A stretch of 64,000 nucleotides of DNA from Tilletia caries (GCA_032718865.1 JALUTQ010000033.1:744001-808000); one strand, 5' to 3'; positions 22,001 through 31,286 are shown, numbered from the stretch's first letter. Translations and numbers: made by a program. The notes: generated by a model from the sequence alone, not told the origin.

Positions 22001-24781
22001 CCGCGGAACTTGGACGGAATTCCGGCGGAGCGCACCCAAAAATAAGGTCACGTGACCCCTATTTTTCGACGATCACGTGACCTCACAGCTCCGACGGAAT
22101 TCCGCGGAAATTCCGCCGGAATTTTTCGCACAATTTTGACGACTCCGCGCTCCGTACTTTTGACTAGTGGGCCCAGGATTGGGCTCCGCGCTCCGCGTAA
22201 ATTCCGGCGGAGTCCTCCAGGCGGACTCCGTGATTTTTTAAGGTCAAAAATCTCTCAAAAGTGAGCTCCGCGCTCCGCCTCCGGCGGAGCCCTCCGTCGG
22301 AGGAGTACGGAGTCCGCAAAACCCCAGCTCCGCGTCAACTCCGGGGACAACCTTAATGGGAGATACTATAGTAGTGCTATAGTACTGTCTGTCTGAAAAG
22401 GGCTGCGAAATAGTATGAGAACGGCTCGAGAATGGCCTGTGATTCAGGATCCCAAATCACAGGCCATTCTCAGCTCGTTCCGCAGTATCGGCCGTAAGTC
22501 TCAAGACTATTTGTCGATCAATAGTCTCATACTCGGACTTAGTCTAACTAAGGAAACTAATAGTCGATTAGTCACACGTTAGTCACACGCGAGTCAGGTC
22601 CGCCTCCGACTAAGCCAAACTAAGAAACTTAAGTGACTATTAGTCCCGATTAGACTAGACTAACGGACGGTCCAGGTCAATGTGACTATGACTATGACTA
22701 AGGATTTCAGAAAAGTACCGACTATTAGTCGTTGCCGAGGCCTCCGCGCAGCACATCAAAGGAGCCCTGGAAGGACAGCTCGATGCCGCCGAGAAAGGCA
22801 GACCGCAGTCCGATCTTACTGCCCTTCGCAAGGAGACCGGCATCAAAGACTCGCTGACGACCAAGTACTGCGACGATCTCATCCAACTCCGCAAGGATCT
22901 GCAGCAAGAGGGCCGGAGGAGAGAGCACATCGACCAGGCTGCGCACGACAAGAGGAGGGAGATTGAGTCAGGAAACTGGTACGGTCCATTGCTACGTCTG
23001 TATGGTGAGTTGTGTGGCATGCTTTGTCTTCCATGCGCTGGATCTGAACAAGTTCTCATGTCTCACAGACGTAACTGGTTTCCAGGTTTGCTCAGGCCTT
23101 CCGATTGAGTCTCTCCACACATGGCTGCTTGGACCGGTCAAGTACCTCGTCGCCGAGGTCGTTCGGGAAGCAAAAAAGAAGAGCACGCTGTTCCGGGAGG
23201 TAGCGACTCGCCTTTCTTCAATCGACGTCGACGGCATTGGTGAATCGATCACGCTCGACGGCTATTACCTGCTTAACAACGCTGGTGGCCTCACCGGCAA
23301 AGACATGCGCGTTCTTGCACAAGTACTGTGGCTGGTGCTCCTCCCCTTGCGCAATGAGGGGAAGATTGAAGAGAGTCTGTGGCAGGCGTGTAGATGGGCT
23401 GGGGTAATCACGCGTCTGATTCTGGTCGAAGAGGTGCCGAGGCAAGACGGGGATGAGTACCAAGTGAGTGTCCTTTTCAAGCATTTCTTGAGATACTTGC
23501 TAAATGAATCTTTCCTCCAGACGAACTTCAGAACAGCAATGCGAAATTTCTTCGCCGCGATGGCGATTGTGGACCCAAAACAGATGAAGAACAAGAGAAA
23601 GTATCATCTCTTGACCCATCTGGAGGGGGGGATCGCGCTTTTCGGCCCGGCCAAAGGATTTGCTACGGAAAGGTACGAATCATTCAACACGGTCGCTCGA
23701 AATGCGAGCATGTGTTCAAATCGGGCAGCGCCGTCTCGAGATATCGCACTGAGACTTTACGGCCAAGAACTCGTGCGGCAGCTCATCCTCGACGAAAGAA
23801 GCAACGACGCTGCGTCTTTGGTCCGGTTTGCGTACGGCTTTCAGGAAGGCACGCTGCTGAAGTTGTACGGGGTGGAGGTAAAGAAGAAGAAGCTGGTTCC
23901 AGGTGAGCATGTCTGCGTTTCTCTTCTTTGCTGCTTCGCACTGATAACTTCTTGTCTCTTTTTCCTATCAGGTGCCTATCAGAAGCTGCAAGTTCAGCGG
24001 GTGAAGGTGTTCAGCCAGTTTGCCGACGCTGCTGAAATCTTGCTCGGCGCAGAAGGCTTCGCCGGTTCTTCCGAGGTCGAGTACCACTCCCTGCGATTCA
24101 CCATCTCGAACGATTCGGAACGCATTTATCCCGGGTCTTTCGTGCGAGCGGCGGTTCGGATCCCCTCAGACGCAGATGATGATGGTCCTCTCCAATGGGT
24201 GAGTTATCATTGATGTCAAAGCGCGTTCGCATACATGCTAACGCCTCACATCTTTCTTCATAAACAGACGTGCGTGGTACGTGTGGTCCATCTCTTCGGT
24301 GACCCAGTCTCTCTGCCGCAGCAGCATCCCGACAGAGCAAAGGGACCTCTTGCTCTTGTGCAGCCAATGTTCTCCGTGTCTCTTGACGCTCACGGCGTGC
24401 GGAAGCTCAGCTATGGACAAGAGAATTTCCTCATTCCCATCACAGTAAGTGCATACATGATCTCCCAGTCGTTTTGCGACACAGCACTGACCCACTCCTG
24501 AGTCCTGACTTCTCGCAACCATGAAACAGGCAATACTCAACAAAATCAACATCGTTCACGACTGTGCGGCGCATGAGTGTCCCATCACCAACACACGACT
24601 GCGAAGGCAAGAGCGCGAGACAGTCAGTGCGACAACATACGAGGTCAGCCACAACATCGACGACGACCCGCAAACGGCCATCCTCAACGATACGCTTTGC
24701 CGATCTGGGTGGGAAATGCATCACATGTATCAAGTCCTCCCTGCCACGCGATCCCTGGAAGATGTGATTCGGAGTCTCTGA
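4091..24781 (+). CDS. Large transposase-like protein of element P (interrupted)
   Basis: Exons: 4091-4309, 18391-18696, 18769-19002, 19070-19424, 19506-19770, 19850-20091 continued at 22753-23004, 23069-23463, 23521-23902, 23972-24198, 24268-24444 and 24530-24781. The N-terminus has a BED/C2H2-like CLVC...HIASKKH motif. Further on come DDLSGARSKRWNKH, ADNPMAASLTSSIG with NRFCRMC, LHTWLLGPVKYL, FATERYESFN and SNRAAPSRDIALRLYG, and a C-terminal VHDCAAHEC. I know this motif series from large repeated proteins in basidiomycete and mucoralean genomes, but I cannot name the superfamily; it is not typical KDZ. The gene is split by a 14-kb insertion in intron 1 and a hAT-type MITE in exon 6. Exon 2 also has frameshifts near 18480 and 18630, so this copy is inactive. 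Confidence 0.68.
4323..6836 (+). mobile_element. LTR retroelement 1, non-autonomous
   Basis: Two LTRs of 277 bp (4323-4599 and 6560-6836) begin TGTGCTGGCAACACG and end AGTACA; their translations are identical along the whole compared length. A primer-binding site TGGTGATGAGAGTG follows the first LTR directly (4600-4613). A purine-rich TGCGGGGA precedes the second. The internal region encodes one ORF with no reverse transcriptase or integrase, so it must borrow enzymes. Confidence 0.8.
4766..6457 (+). pseudogene. FHA-like, Ser/Pro-rich ORF of LTR element 1
   Basis: One reading frame runs from ATG at 4766 to TGA at 6457, broken only by an in-frame TAA at 5417-5419. Residues about 15-115 look like a forkhead-associated fold: a long N-terminal strand region, then VYVNHQLLD, LHDGDIVAF and VRFRVQVESLEL, the usual NG-ri-L-DGD-i ending. 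The rest is Ser/Pro-rich, with a degenerate internal repeat of ALERVR (LKVALERVRQGWLDARRALL near 5706, IALERVRAALLAL near 5955). FHA domains bind phosphothreonine; what this one would do in an LTR element is unknown. It may be a captured host gene or an unusual gag. The assignment rests on pattern only. Confidence 0.45.
6837..7146 (+). repeat. LTR of a related subfamily, fused to tRNA-derived sequence
   Basis: This 310-bp LTR (TGTGCTGGACGG...CCATTACA) directly abuts the previous LTR, without a spacer. It is close to the solo LTR at 55766-56082 (shared TCTAGACGC, CGGCCATCCTGTCCATTACA and TTTGTCAATTAATCA-like segments). It is followed by a primer-binding site. Confidence 0.8.
7147..7191 (-). 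other. Copy of the 3' part of a type-II tRNA primer
   Basis: Read on the minus strand this is the 3' part of a tRNA. A variable arm GUCC-GAAA-GGGC can form a 4-bp stem. The T-stem GTGGG pairs perfectly with CCCAC around the loop TTCGAAT. Then come the acceptor strand TCTCATC, discriminator A and CCA. The encoded CCA and the position exactly where an LTR primer-binding site belongs indicate a reverse-transcribed primer rather than a tRNA gene. The long variable arm means serine or leucine type. Confidence 0.75.
7192..7437 (-). repeat. LTR a of the array, without Tc1 (empty site)
   Basis: This 246-bp LTR has inverted CACGTGG boxes near its outer end. It reads CTAAGTACAAAGG at 7282-7294, the intact target site that is split by Tc1 in the other three LTRs. 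Confidence 0.8.
7438..9246 (-). other. Internal region of the array element, copy 1
   Basis: About 1.8 kb with no recognisable gag, protease, RT or integrase on either strand. Open frames occur on both strands, but all are arginine-, serine- or proline-rich and overlap each other, as expected from GC-rich non-coding DNA. It looks like a non-autonomous LTR element. The same sequence recurs at 11069-12880 and 14704-16513. Confidence 0.6.
9342..10914 (+). mobile_element. Tc1/mariner copy 1 inside LTR b
   Basis: The element is flanked by TA (9340-9341 and 10915-10916). The left end reads TAGTGACTTCCAAAACTGTCC-like and the right end, reverse complemented, CAGTGACTTCCAAAAACTG. It is 1573 bp. The empty site is preserved in LTR a. 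Confidence 0.85.
9626..10692 (+). pseudogene. Tc1-type transposase, copy 1, frameshifted
   Basis: The protein starts MSLEPTQPLAAPL. A helix-turn-helix region (LSVRQISADRGVSKSWVGNL) is followed by a second DNA-binding part and then the catalytic domain: FSDETKINRFG with the first Asp, HDNDPKH with the second, and PDLNPIEHLW with Glu 34 residues later (DD34E). Copy 1 has an extra T in a T run near 10384 that throws the second Asp out of frame. One base is also missing near 10629 (CTGTATCTTC against CTGTATGCTTC in the other copies). Transposase of this family cuts and pastes at TA. This copy is inactive. Confidence 0.85.
11069..12880 (-). other. Internal region of the array element, copy 2
   Basis: Near-identical to 7438-9246, with one additional G at the G run near 12242 and a few other small indels. 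No coding evidence was seen. Confidence 0.6.
12976..14550 (+). mobile_element. Tc1/mariner copy 2 inside LTR c
   Basis: Same ends and same target position as copy 1, flanked by TA at 12974-12975 and 14551-14552. The identical insertion point within the LTR shows that the copy arose by duplication of the LTR, not by an independent insertion. Confidence 0.85.
13260..14329 (+). pseudogene. Tc1-type transposase, copy 2, frameshifted
   Basis: The sequence matches copy 1 almost completely. The G run near 13867 has seven G instead of five, which shifts the frame between VMVWG and the second catalytic Asp. The downstream half (DILQDRFLPTL to RARGGPTRY) is open and carries a correct T run before HDNDPKH. 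All three DD34E residues are present, but not in one frame. Confidence 0.85.
14704..16513 (-). other. Internal region of the array element, copy 3
   Basis: Near-identical to the two previous internal regions. It differs, for example, by a C-to-T near 16217 (TTTCTTTGAG against TTTCCTTGAG). No coding evidence was seen. Confidence 0.6.
16609..18180 (+). mobile_element. Tc1/mariner copy 3 inside LTR d
   Basis: 1572 bp, flanked by TA (16607-16608 and 18181-18182), at the same LTR position as the other two copies. Confidence 0.85.
16892..17962 (+). CDS. Tc1-type transposase, copy 3, full-length frame
   Basis: This is the only copy with an uninterrupted frame containing all three catalytic residues (SDETKINRFG, HDNDPKH, PNPIE-type Glu at DD34E spacing). 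The frame is open because of two compensating indels: two extra bases (TG) near 17594 and one extra T near 17652. As a result about 20 residues between DILQDRF and FQHDND are read in the wrong frame (LCQPLMLSTSSLKPF in place of the LPTLDALDLLPQAVP seen in copy 2). That segment precedes the second Asp, so activity is doubtful. Confidence 0.75.
   Translation: MSLEPTQPLAAPLFISNSPRTQRVKSDLEAGLSVRQISADRGVSKSWVGNLRLRLNNLSVQARPGRPRKLTEHDRRQIVRSILTGRHQTAASVHRELLRNGNARCSVTTVRRALKASGLRARVTKKKPALTKAHKRARLEWARAHRNWTASDWNKVVFSDETKINRFGSDGRKWVWAVKGSPLTEREVTPTYKFGGGGVMVWGCITSSSVGGMAFIQGIMDSKKYTDILQDRFLCQPLMLSTSSLKPFLSSNTFFQHDNDPKHKSRHTKAWLAHLEISVLDWPAQSPDLNPIEHLWRRLKEQLKGYRTPAANLDQLRDRILEQWALIPQDYIEKLYASMPDRIRAVIRARGGPTRY
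20445..21186. mobile_element. hAT-type MITE (M2), AGTTA-rich, nested in M1
   Basis: Perfect 11-bp inverted ends CAAGGCTCGGC and GCCGAGCCTTG. A perfect 8-bp duplication AACATCGC at 20437-20444 and 21187-21194. It is 742 bp and non-coding, saturated with AGTTA/TAACT motifs in both orientations. A second, partial copy lies at 63518-63649. Confidence 0.9.
21560..22355. mobile_element. hAT-type MITE (M3), TCCGC-rich, nested in M1
   Basis: Inverted ends start TAAGGTTGTCCCCGGAGT and extend through ACGCGGAG with one or two changes. The 8-bp duplication ATGGGAGA is exact (21552-21559 and 22356-22363). It is 796 bp and non-coding, saturated with CTCCGC and TTCCGCGGAA-like motifs. Confidence 0.9.
22428..22471. 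repeat. Perfect 17-bp hairpin in M1
   Basis: The arms 22428-22444 (GAGAATGGCCTGTGATT) and 22455-22471 are exact inverse complements, with a 10-base loop CAGGATCCCA. It lies between M3 and the right end of M1; function unknown. Confidence 0.8.
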
Positions 24782-24890
24782 CGCGCTGAACATGTATGGA
24801 ATTCTCGCTATCACAAACTTAATCGAAGATATTAGCACCACTGTGGTCTCTATGAATGCTTGGAATTGAGCTGACCAGTGCTGAGAGTCC
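24782..24890. other. 3' flank of the P transposase gene
   Basis: This short AT-richer stretch follows the transposase stop at 24781 and precedes the Ngaro element. It is probably the transposase 3' untranslated region; no polyadenylation signal was recognised. Confidence 0.4.
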
Positions 24891-25681
24891 GCCGTCCTCG
24901 CACCCGTGTGAGAAATGAGAAATGCACCAGAGTTCAAGATTTGAGTTTTGGGGGATGAGCGCGAGCTCGAACGCCGTGTTCCGCCGCTGCGTGCGGTCCG
25001 GGGAACTAGCGGCGCTAGGAAAGGGGAGGAACGCACGGGGAGGAGGGTGGGACAGCAAGGAACACAGAGAGGATTCGAACGAGCCTGATGCCTGATCGCT
25101 ATCTGGCGAGGGAGAACGTCGTGTAGAGAGAGAAGGATAGCGCGGAGCAGGGGCGAGGAAGAGAATTTTCATCGGACAGAGGAGCCTGACCGTACCTCAT
25201 CTCATAAGTCAACTCAGTTAATAAGAAACATTGGGAAAGGGCTGCGCCCTGCCGCTGAAGGCCACACAAAAGGTCTCAGCCGGCCGTCTGTCGACGCGCC
25301 TTCACCACGCCGACTTTGGCAGCCGTCCTCGCACCCGTGTGAGAAATGAGAAATGCACCAGAGTTCAAGATTTGAGTTTTGGGGGATGAGCGCGAGCTCG
25401 AACGCCGTGTTCCGCCGCTGCGTGCGGTCACCCAAAGCAGGCGAAGCAACGCACGCCTACGGCGGGACACGCGTACCCCAAAACGAGCGAGGGAGAACGG
25501 CTGGGAGCGGACACATTCCAGTTCCTGCGAGGGATCGTATCAAAGGCAGAGCGGATTGAATTTCTGCACGGGAACGAGGAAAGTTGGCAGGAGAACAATA
25601 AGCAGCGGGGATCAGGGAGGGAAGAGGGACATGAAGAAGGAGAGGTGAGGGGATATCAGAAAAGGACCAGAGTTAGACGTA

Positions 25682-27364
25682 TCATCCGTGGGATGTGTCA
25701 ACGTTCGCGAATACCCGACCAGCGGTCACGTAAAGGCGGCGCAGATAGACGAACATTGCATCCGACTTCCATCGTCCGTGTCTGCGAATGTCCAGTTCCG
25801 GAATGCCTGCAGAAAGATAGAAGGTAGTTCCGCCGATGCGGAGACAATGACCAGAGATGGGTTGGAGGTTTGACGACGACAGCGCCTCATTCGCAGTCTT
25901 GATACAAAAATCAGTAGTCAGTTCGCGAACGCATCCAGCCGCGTCAATAAAGGCGAAAGCCCCAGCATCCTGAGGAACCGCACGGTTGACGTGTAAATGC
26001 CACCGAACGGCCGCCACAGGGCACAGCGACGGGGATGTCTGCTGCTGAGACGCAATGAGGTCGGATCCATTGGGGCCTTGAACCTTATCCGTGGGCAGGC
26101 GGAGCGTGACCGTAGGAGCCGCCGAACCTTCCGCGGGGCGAACAGACCAGTGTAGACGCAGACTAGACTCCGGGCCAGACGATCACGCGGCTCGGACAAA
26201 GTCTCGACCGTGAGCTCGCCGAGACGCGCCAAACCGAAAAAGGCGAACGAGATGCATGCCCAGACGGCTGCCATGGCGCGGTCGTTCTCCACCCGTAACG
26301 AATTCCGTATGACGCCAAGATCGAAAATTCTGATTGGAGGTCGGGAAGGCATGGCCTCAGGTTGACATAGGCGAGCTGCCCGACCGAGGCGTCTCGACAT
26401 CCCATCGTCAATTTGGAGGTTGAAACCATGGATCTGATGCCACAATGAGAGGCCTGCTCGCCGACTCGTGTACGTAGATGATCGTACGTCCTCCATGTTG
26501 TCGGCCAAGTATCGCAAGAGAGTTGATTCCGGGGTTGGAAGTCGCTGAGCTGGCGGGATCACGTTACTCTCGCACCAGCGAAGAAAAAACGCGAACCGCA
26601 CTGCCGTAGTCCTTCAAGGTCTTGATCTTGACCGAGCACGCCATGGAAACCTGAATCTTCCACGTCTGAACCTCCGTCAGGTCGGCATAACGGGGACTGA
26701 GGTGGCCGGGAAGGGGGCCAACGAGGAGCAAAACGTCTTGACGGGCAACCGCCGCGGCGAGGGCGACCGACAGCGGGGGGAAACGAGGAGTTGAACCAGG
26801 TCTTGCACCAAAACGACGCCGGCCTCGCAGGGAGAGGCCCGGCCGAGCAGCGACTGGGGGAGTCCGAAACGTGCTGGAAGGAGGTGAAGGCCCAAGATTG
26901 GCCGCAGGAGGAACTTCGGGCGGTGAGACGGGCAGAGGGGCGGAACCCACGCCAAGGGAAGGAGAAAATGGCGGCGCGGAGCTGCTTAAGGACTGTGATG
27001 GGGACGAAAAGGAAGCAGAAGGCGGGAGGAGGGAGACAGGGGTTGGGATGAAGACAGAGCAGGAAAGGGCGAAGGGTGAGGAGGAAGAAGAACTTGGAAC
27101 TGAAGGAAGAGACGCTGCGAAAGGACCGAAACCGCAGTCACCCAGAGAAGACGAGATGGAAGAAATTGATGACGGTTGGAAAGGTGACAATGTCAGGGGG
27201 CACAGAGAAGAGGAGAGATGGGACTGAACGGAGAAAGAAGGAGAAGAAAGGGAGACGCCGAGAGGAGGGAGAGCATGTGAGGTGGACGCCGCTGACGCAA
27301 CGGGAGTCTCGGTCGGTTCCCCCAGCGGCGAAGTGGAAGGGAAGGACCGCCCATCGGAGGTCAT
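25682..27364 (-). pseudogene. Ngaro tyrosine recombinase (two frameshifts)
   Basis: A Ser/Pro-rich N-terminal linker (MTSDGRSFPSTSPLG onward) precedes a core-binding domain (LKDYGSAVR, FFLRWCESNVIPPAQRLP). The catalytic domain has the first Arg in ARLGELT, then SGHCLRIGGTTFYLSAGIP with the His-x-x-Arg box, and RRHGRWKSDAMFVYLR with the second His/Trp region and a tyrosine. The frame shifts by one at a T6 run near 26590 and again near 26140. Recombinases of this type integrate circular cDNA without target duplication. Confidence 0.75.
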
Positions 27365-29640
27365 GCGCTGGGCAGGACCCCGGCAAGAAGTGGCCAGGGA
27401 TCCTGCAGGACGATGGGGAAAGGTTGGTACCCAGACATCTCTCCGCGAGAGACTGCGTCCGCTGGGTTGAAATGGGTCGAGATGTAGGAGGCGCTAATTT
27501 CCACCCCCACTGTCGCCGCGCACGCCACGAGCCGAACGAAGGTCTCGTTGACCTGCTCAGAGGCCGACCGACCTTTCAACCACCCAAGGAGCACTCCTTT
27601 GTTGTCGCCAAGGATAGAGAGAACGCAGTTGGACTCGCCCAATGCGATGGCTGCTTGCACCAACGACTCCATGGCCCACGCTTCCGCAACCCCCATGTCT
27701 AGACCGTCCCGGTCTTTCCAGCCAGCGGGGAGGGGCCAGAAATGAGCGTAGGGTCCGCATACGATGCCGAGGCCGGTGTCGCAGGCATCAGACGCATACA
27801 AGGTCGTTGTGAAGCGGGTGGGGAGCTGAAAAGAACGGGAGATGGGCCCACTCGCGAGGCAGCTGGCCCAGTGTCGGAGCTCGCCCCGCAGGGCCGAAGT
27901 TGCGTGATGGAAGACGTAAGGGGCAAATAGAGCGCGACGGAAAACGAGAGTCTGGCGCAGCCGGCACCGCTGGCCAGGAGAAAAGAGGCAGACCCGCAGT
28001 AGTGAACCGACGAGACTGTCCATTTCTGACCGGCCAACACGACGGGAAGAGTCGCCGAGAATCGCTTGCACGTTGCCGAGGTACTTTTGGCGCTTCCCCT
28101 CGGGGAGGGTCATCGTCTGAGCGTCCAAGTCCCACTCGATGCCAGTGAGCGTGAAACGGCGGGAAAAAGGAAAACCCCTTTCGATCCGAAGGGTGCAATG
28201 GCCATCCCAGACGCTCGAATTCCGCTCGAACCTGATGTTCGCTGATACCCGAAGACGGGCCGGCCGGACGAATGGCGCCAATGTCATCCACCCAAGACCC
28301 AAAGAGGATTCCAGGCAGGCGCATCGAGACTATGTCGCACGAGCAGTCGACGGTACGCCCAAAAATTGCGCAGATTCCCTTATGGCCAAACGGGCTGGAA
28401 GCTCGAACGTAGTTTTGTTCCGGTCCCAACCGTACGCAGAGATAGGGACGCTGGGAAGGATGAGGACAGATGTTGTAGAAGGCATCTTTAATGTCCATGC
28501 CCATAACGTCTGCCGTGGGCGGGAGGAAGCGATACTAACGAAACGGACGGAGACGGACAAAGGCGGTAAGCGAAGCAGAAAACGAACGAACGGTGATGGA
28601 CGAGCGATGAGAGACGAGAGGGAAGAACGGGGGTGGGTTACGGTCGAGCAGGTGTGAGGAGCCCCAAACGATGGAAGAAAGGGAACGACGATAGAGCCTG
28701 CGAACGCATGGTTGCTCGAGGTGACAGGACACCGATGATGGATCTCGGTTAGAACACGATTATGGGAACACGCCCAACGATTGTCGGCGAAGACGAGGTC
28801 GTGACTCGTGAGTACTGACACGCGAGAGGCCCGACTGGCGGAGAAGGAGAATTAGCGAGTGGAGAGTGACGCGGGGTGCAGAGGATCACGGGGAGAAGGG
28901 CTGGGCTCCAGATCCAGAACCGCACAAAACCTGCTGGCCAGACAAATGATTGGCCCGGGCCTCAATCCCGCAGCACCAGCAGCGCGCAAATTCCGGCCTG
29001 GTGACGGGGTAATGTCTGCAACGGGGAGACGGAGCAAGGAGATGGAGGGAAGGAGGGAGGGAACGAACGGGGACGGGAGACAAAACAAGAGGGATACTTA
29101 CTCGTTCAATCTGAGCGGAGACCGTAAACCACCTGCAAAAGAAGGTGTTATTCGAAACCAGCGAGTTTACCGAGGGATGTTCGAGGGCCAGGAGGGACTG
29201 AGAGGAAAGAGGTCGCTGACGTTGGAAGCGAGGATGGCTGAGGTCCTCGACGATTCGGTTCTTCTCCGGCTTCTCCGCAGTCGCTGGCGTATGGATGACG
29301 CTGAGAGGAGCTGATCTCCACGGACCCGCCGTGGCCATCTCTTTGTCGGTGAAAGGACCAAAGGCCCTACCGAGGCCAACTTCCGTCGTGATCCAGTCTT
29401 GAACGACAGGGGCTTCGGCATCCGAGAATCGATTGTTGGGGAGGAATGTTGTGGGCGGTTTGAGAGGCAGACCCAGCCAAAACCCAAACTGAATCTGCAG
29501 GGGAATGTCAGCGTACTCAGCCTGCAGAGCCTCGGGGAGCATCGAAATGGCCAAGCTCCACTCTTGGTGACGAAGAGGCGTCACCACCGCAGAGTATGCC
29601 TCCTGGACTGACGTGCGACGCGCCTCCTCAGTGCTGCGAG
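27361..29640 (-). pseudogene. Ngaro reverse transcriptase and RNase H
   Basis: The N-terminal part of the RT (29640-29100) has a FGFWLGLP motif, then PLSVIHTPATAEKPEKNRIV and DLSHPRFQRQRPLS. The palm continues from about 28510 with MGMDIKDAFYNI, FGHKGICAIFGRTVD and the catalytic VDDIGAI. RNase H follows: YASDACDTGLGIV, LGDNKGVLLGWLKGRS and a terminal HFNPADAVSRG. Between 29100 and 28510 the palm sequence is missing, and several GTAAGT/GTAAAC donors and CAG acceptors are visible. One or more introns or an insertion lie there; I cannot fix the exact splicing. The stop codon overlaps the recombinase start (ATGA at 27361-27364). Confidence 0.65.
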
Positions 29641-31002
29641 GAAGCTGAAGGGTTGATGTTGAGGGTGGAAAAGAATTGTTGAAGAGAGGCGTCGGGATAG
29701 TTGAAACCAGATGGGCCTGAGCCGGAAGGGATGACGGAGGTAGGCTGAAACGCTGAGAAAGGGGCCGAGGAGCCAAGAAAAGGCTGCTGCACCAGCGCAG
29801 GAGCTGAGGACGAAGCAACGGCTGCCGCGCAGACGTTTGTGCACGACCTATGGTCTCCACCGCAGCGGGAGAAGTAATGGCCGTAGGGACAGTGGTAAGA
29901 AGACGCATCCGCCGAACCGGAATGTTGGCCGCTTCGCGAACGGCCGGTGGAGCAAGCCAGGTTGCAATTGAAGTTGAGGCAAACTTGCCGCTCCTTCCCA
30001 GCAAAACTCCAGCCGTTCCCGGAGCGCACGAGTAGCGGACTGGCTGGCGTGACGCACATCCTCCAACGATGCGTGGACGTGTAGGAACAGCACACCGGGC
30101 ACCAAGCTGAGACGGGAGAGGGGTTACTTGACGAGCCAGACGTGGAAGCCGAGGGTCCACCGGACGAGGAGACTGTACGAGGCATCTTTCTCTTAGGAGA
30201 AGAGGGTGCATGATACGACGTCGCATGCGCCGAGTGAGTGACTGTTGGCATGGACCAAGACTGGAAGATACGCATGCGATCCGGGTAGGCAGCTTCTGCG
30301 AGCCGAGCCCAAGGACTGGCAAAGGCACCTGCAACGTCGATGCTCGCGCCCACTCCTCCGTCTGGACGGACTGCTCCTGCGGAGAGGCCCAGAAGCTGTT
30401 GGTTGACGACACGAATGTCGAAACCAATTTTTCGAGGAAGTCTTGCGGGCCGCAGCATGCGCTGCACGGACACGATGATCGTATTCCCGTAGAATGTCCC
30501 AGTTTCCGCCGTGATGAGCGCCAGTAACACAGAGGATGTGACCCGCGTAGACTGCCGCTTCCTTGTGGCCGGAAGGGGATGCATGCTGGAGAAGGACCAA
30601 GTACGCGGCGCTGGCTTGAGTCCACTCGGAAAAGGGGAGGAACCTGTCGGTGTAGACCCATTCGTCCAGGATCCGTGCCGAGGTCGGATCGAGAGGCAGT
30701 TTGATTTCGGGACGTCCTCCGCGAGAATGGTTGACCAGGCAGACGAGCGTAAGAAGAGACAAGGGAACTGGATGACCTGCCCTGTACAGATCGAAGAGGT
30801 CTTGGGGAATGGGGTAAGGGCTGTTGTTGAACGGGTAGACCAAAGGAACCACAGTAGAAGCAGCATCGGCAGGGTTGAAATCGAGAGAGTTGTAATCCGA
30901 CGGAACGGGTGGTACCACGGCGGGAACGCCGGCTGGGTTTCCGGCCGGAGCCGTGCCCGTTGTGTTGCTGGAGGATGCTGAAGGCGCATTGTTGCTCGCC
31001 AT
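29628..31002 (-). pseudogene. Ngaro gag-like protein (one frameshift)
   Basis: The protein starts MASNNAPSASSSNTTGT. An N-terminal region rich in Pro/Ala is followed by a helical part (PIPQDLFDLYRAGHPVPLSL, RILDEWVYTDRF). Near 30430 the frame changes by one; the second half holds GFDIRVVNQQLLGLSAG and a zinc-binding cluster CPYGHYFSRCGGDHRSC typical of DIRS-order gag proteins. It ends just before the RT frame. The shift may be decay or a programmed event; single-base indels elsewhere in the element favour decay. Confidence 0.65.
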
Positions 31003-31286
31003 GTGGTGGTATCGAAGACAGCAAGGAACACAGAGAGGATTCGAACGAGCCTGATGCCTGATCGCTATCTGGCGAGGGAGAACGTCGTGTAGAGAGAGAA
31101 GGATAGCGCGGAGCAGGGGCGAGGAAGAAAATTTTCATCGGACAGAGGAGCCTGACCGTACCTCATCTCATAAGTCAACTCAGTTAATAAGAAACATTGG
31201 GAAAGGGCTGCGCCCTGCCGCTGAAGGCCACACAAAAGGTCTCAGCCGGCCGTCTGTCGACGCGCCTTCACCACGCCGACTTTGGC

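Larger units (their letters stand above)
20092..22744. mobile_element. hAT-type MITE (M1) inserted in transposase exon 6
   Basis: The left end CAGGGCTCGGCAA and right end (reverse complement) GAGGCCTCGGCAA are near-identical inverted repeats. The flanks are GGCGCAGC (20084-20091) and CGCGCAGC (22745-22752), an 8-bp duplication with one mismatch. Removing the element and one repeat restores an open exon (ANARSAQ then HIKGALEGQ). The element has no coding capacity. Its own DNA is full of GACTAAG/CTTAGTC-type motifs, and it contains two further MITEs. Confidence 0.82.
24891..31286 (-). mobile_element. Ngaro-type tyrosine-recombinase retrotransposon
   Basis: On the minus strand the order is B (31286-31017), coding region, A (25429-25322), B (25320-25052), A (24998-24891). 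This is the split direct repeat layout of Ngaro/PAT elements. A is 108 bp and B about 270 bp; copies are almost identical. The internal part encodes gag, RT-RNase H and a tyrosine recombinase. I see no methyltransferase domain and no target duplication, both expected for Ngaro. About 6.4 kb. Confidence 0.85.

Noticed and set aside
4091..24781. Labelling the transposase as KDZ or Plavaka
   Set aside because: The motif series does not match what I know of those families closely enough; the superfamily is left open.
28886..31138. A 750-codon minus-strand frame as one Ngaro protein
   Set aside because: It starts in the terminal repeat and runs antisense to sense in the gag frame; only its last third (from about 29640) has RT motifs.
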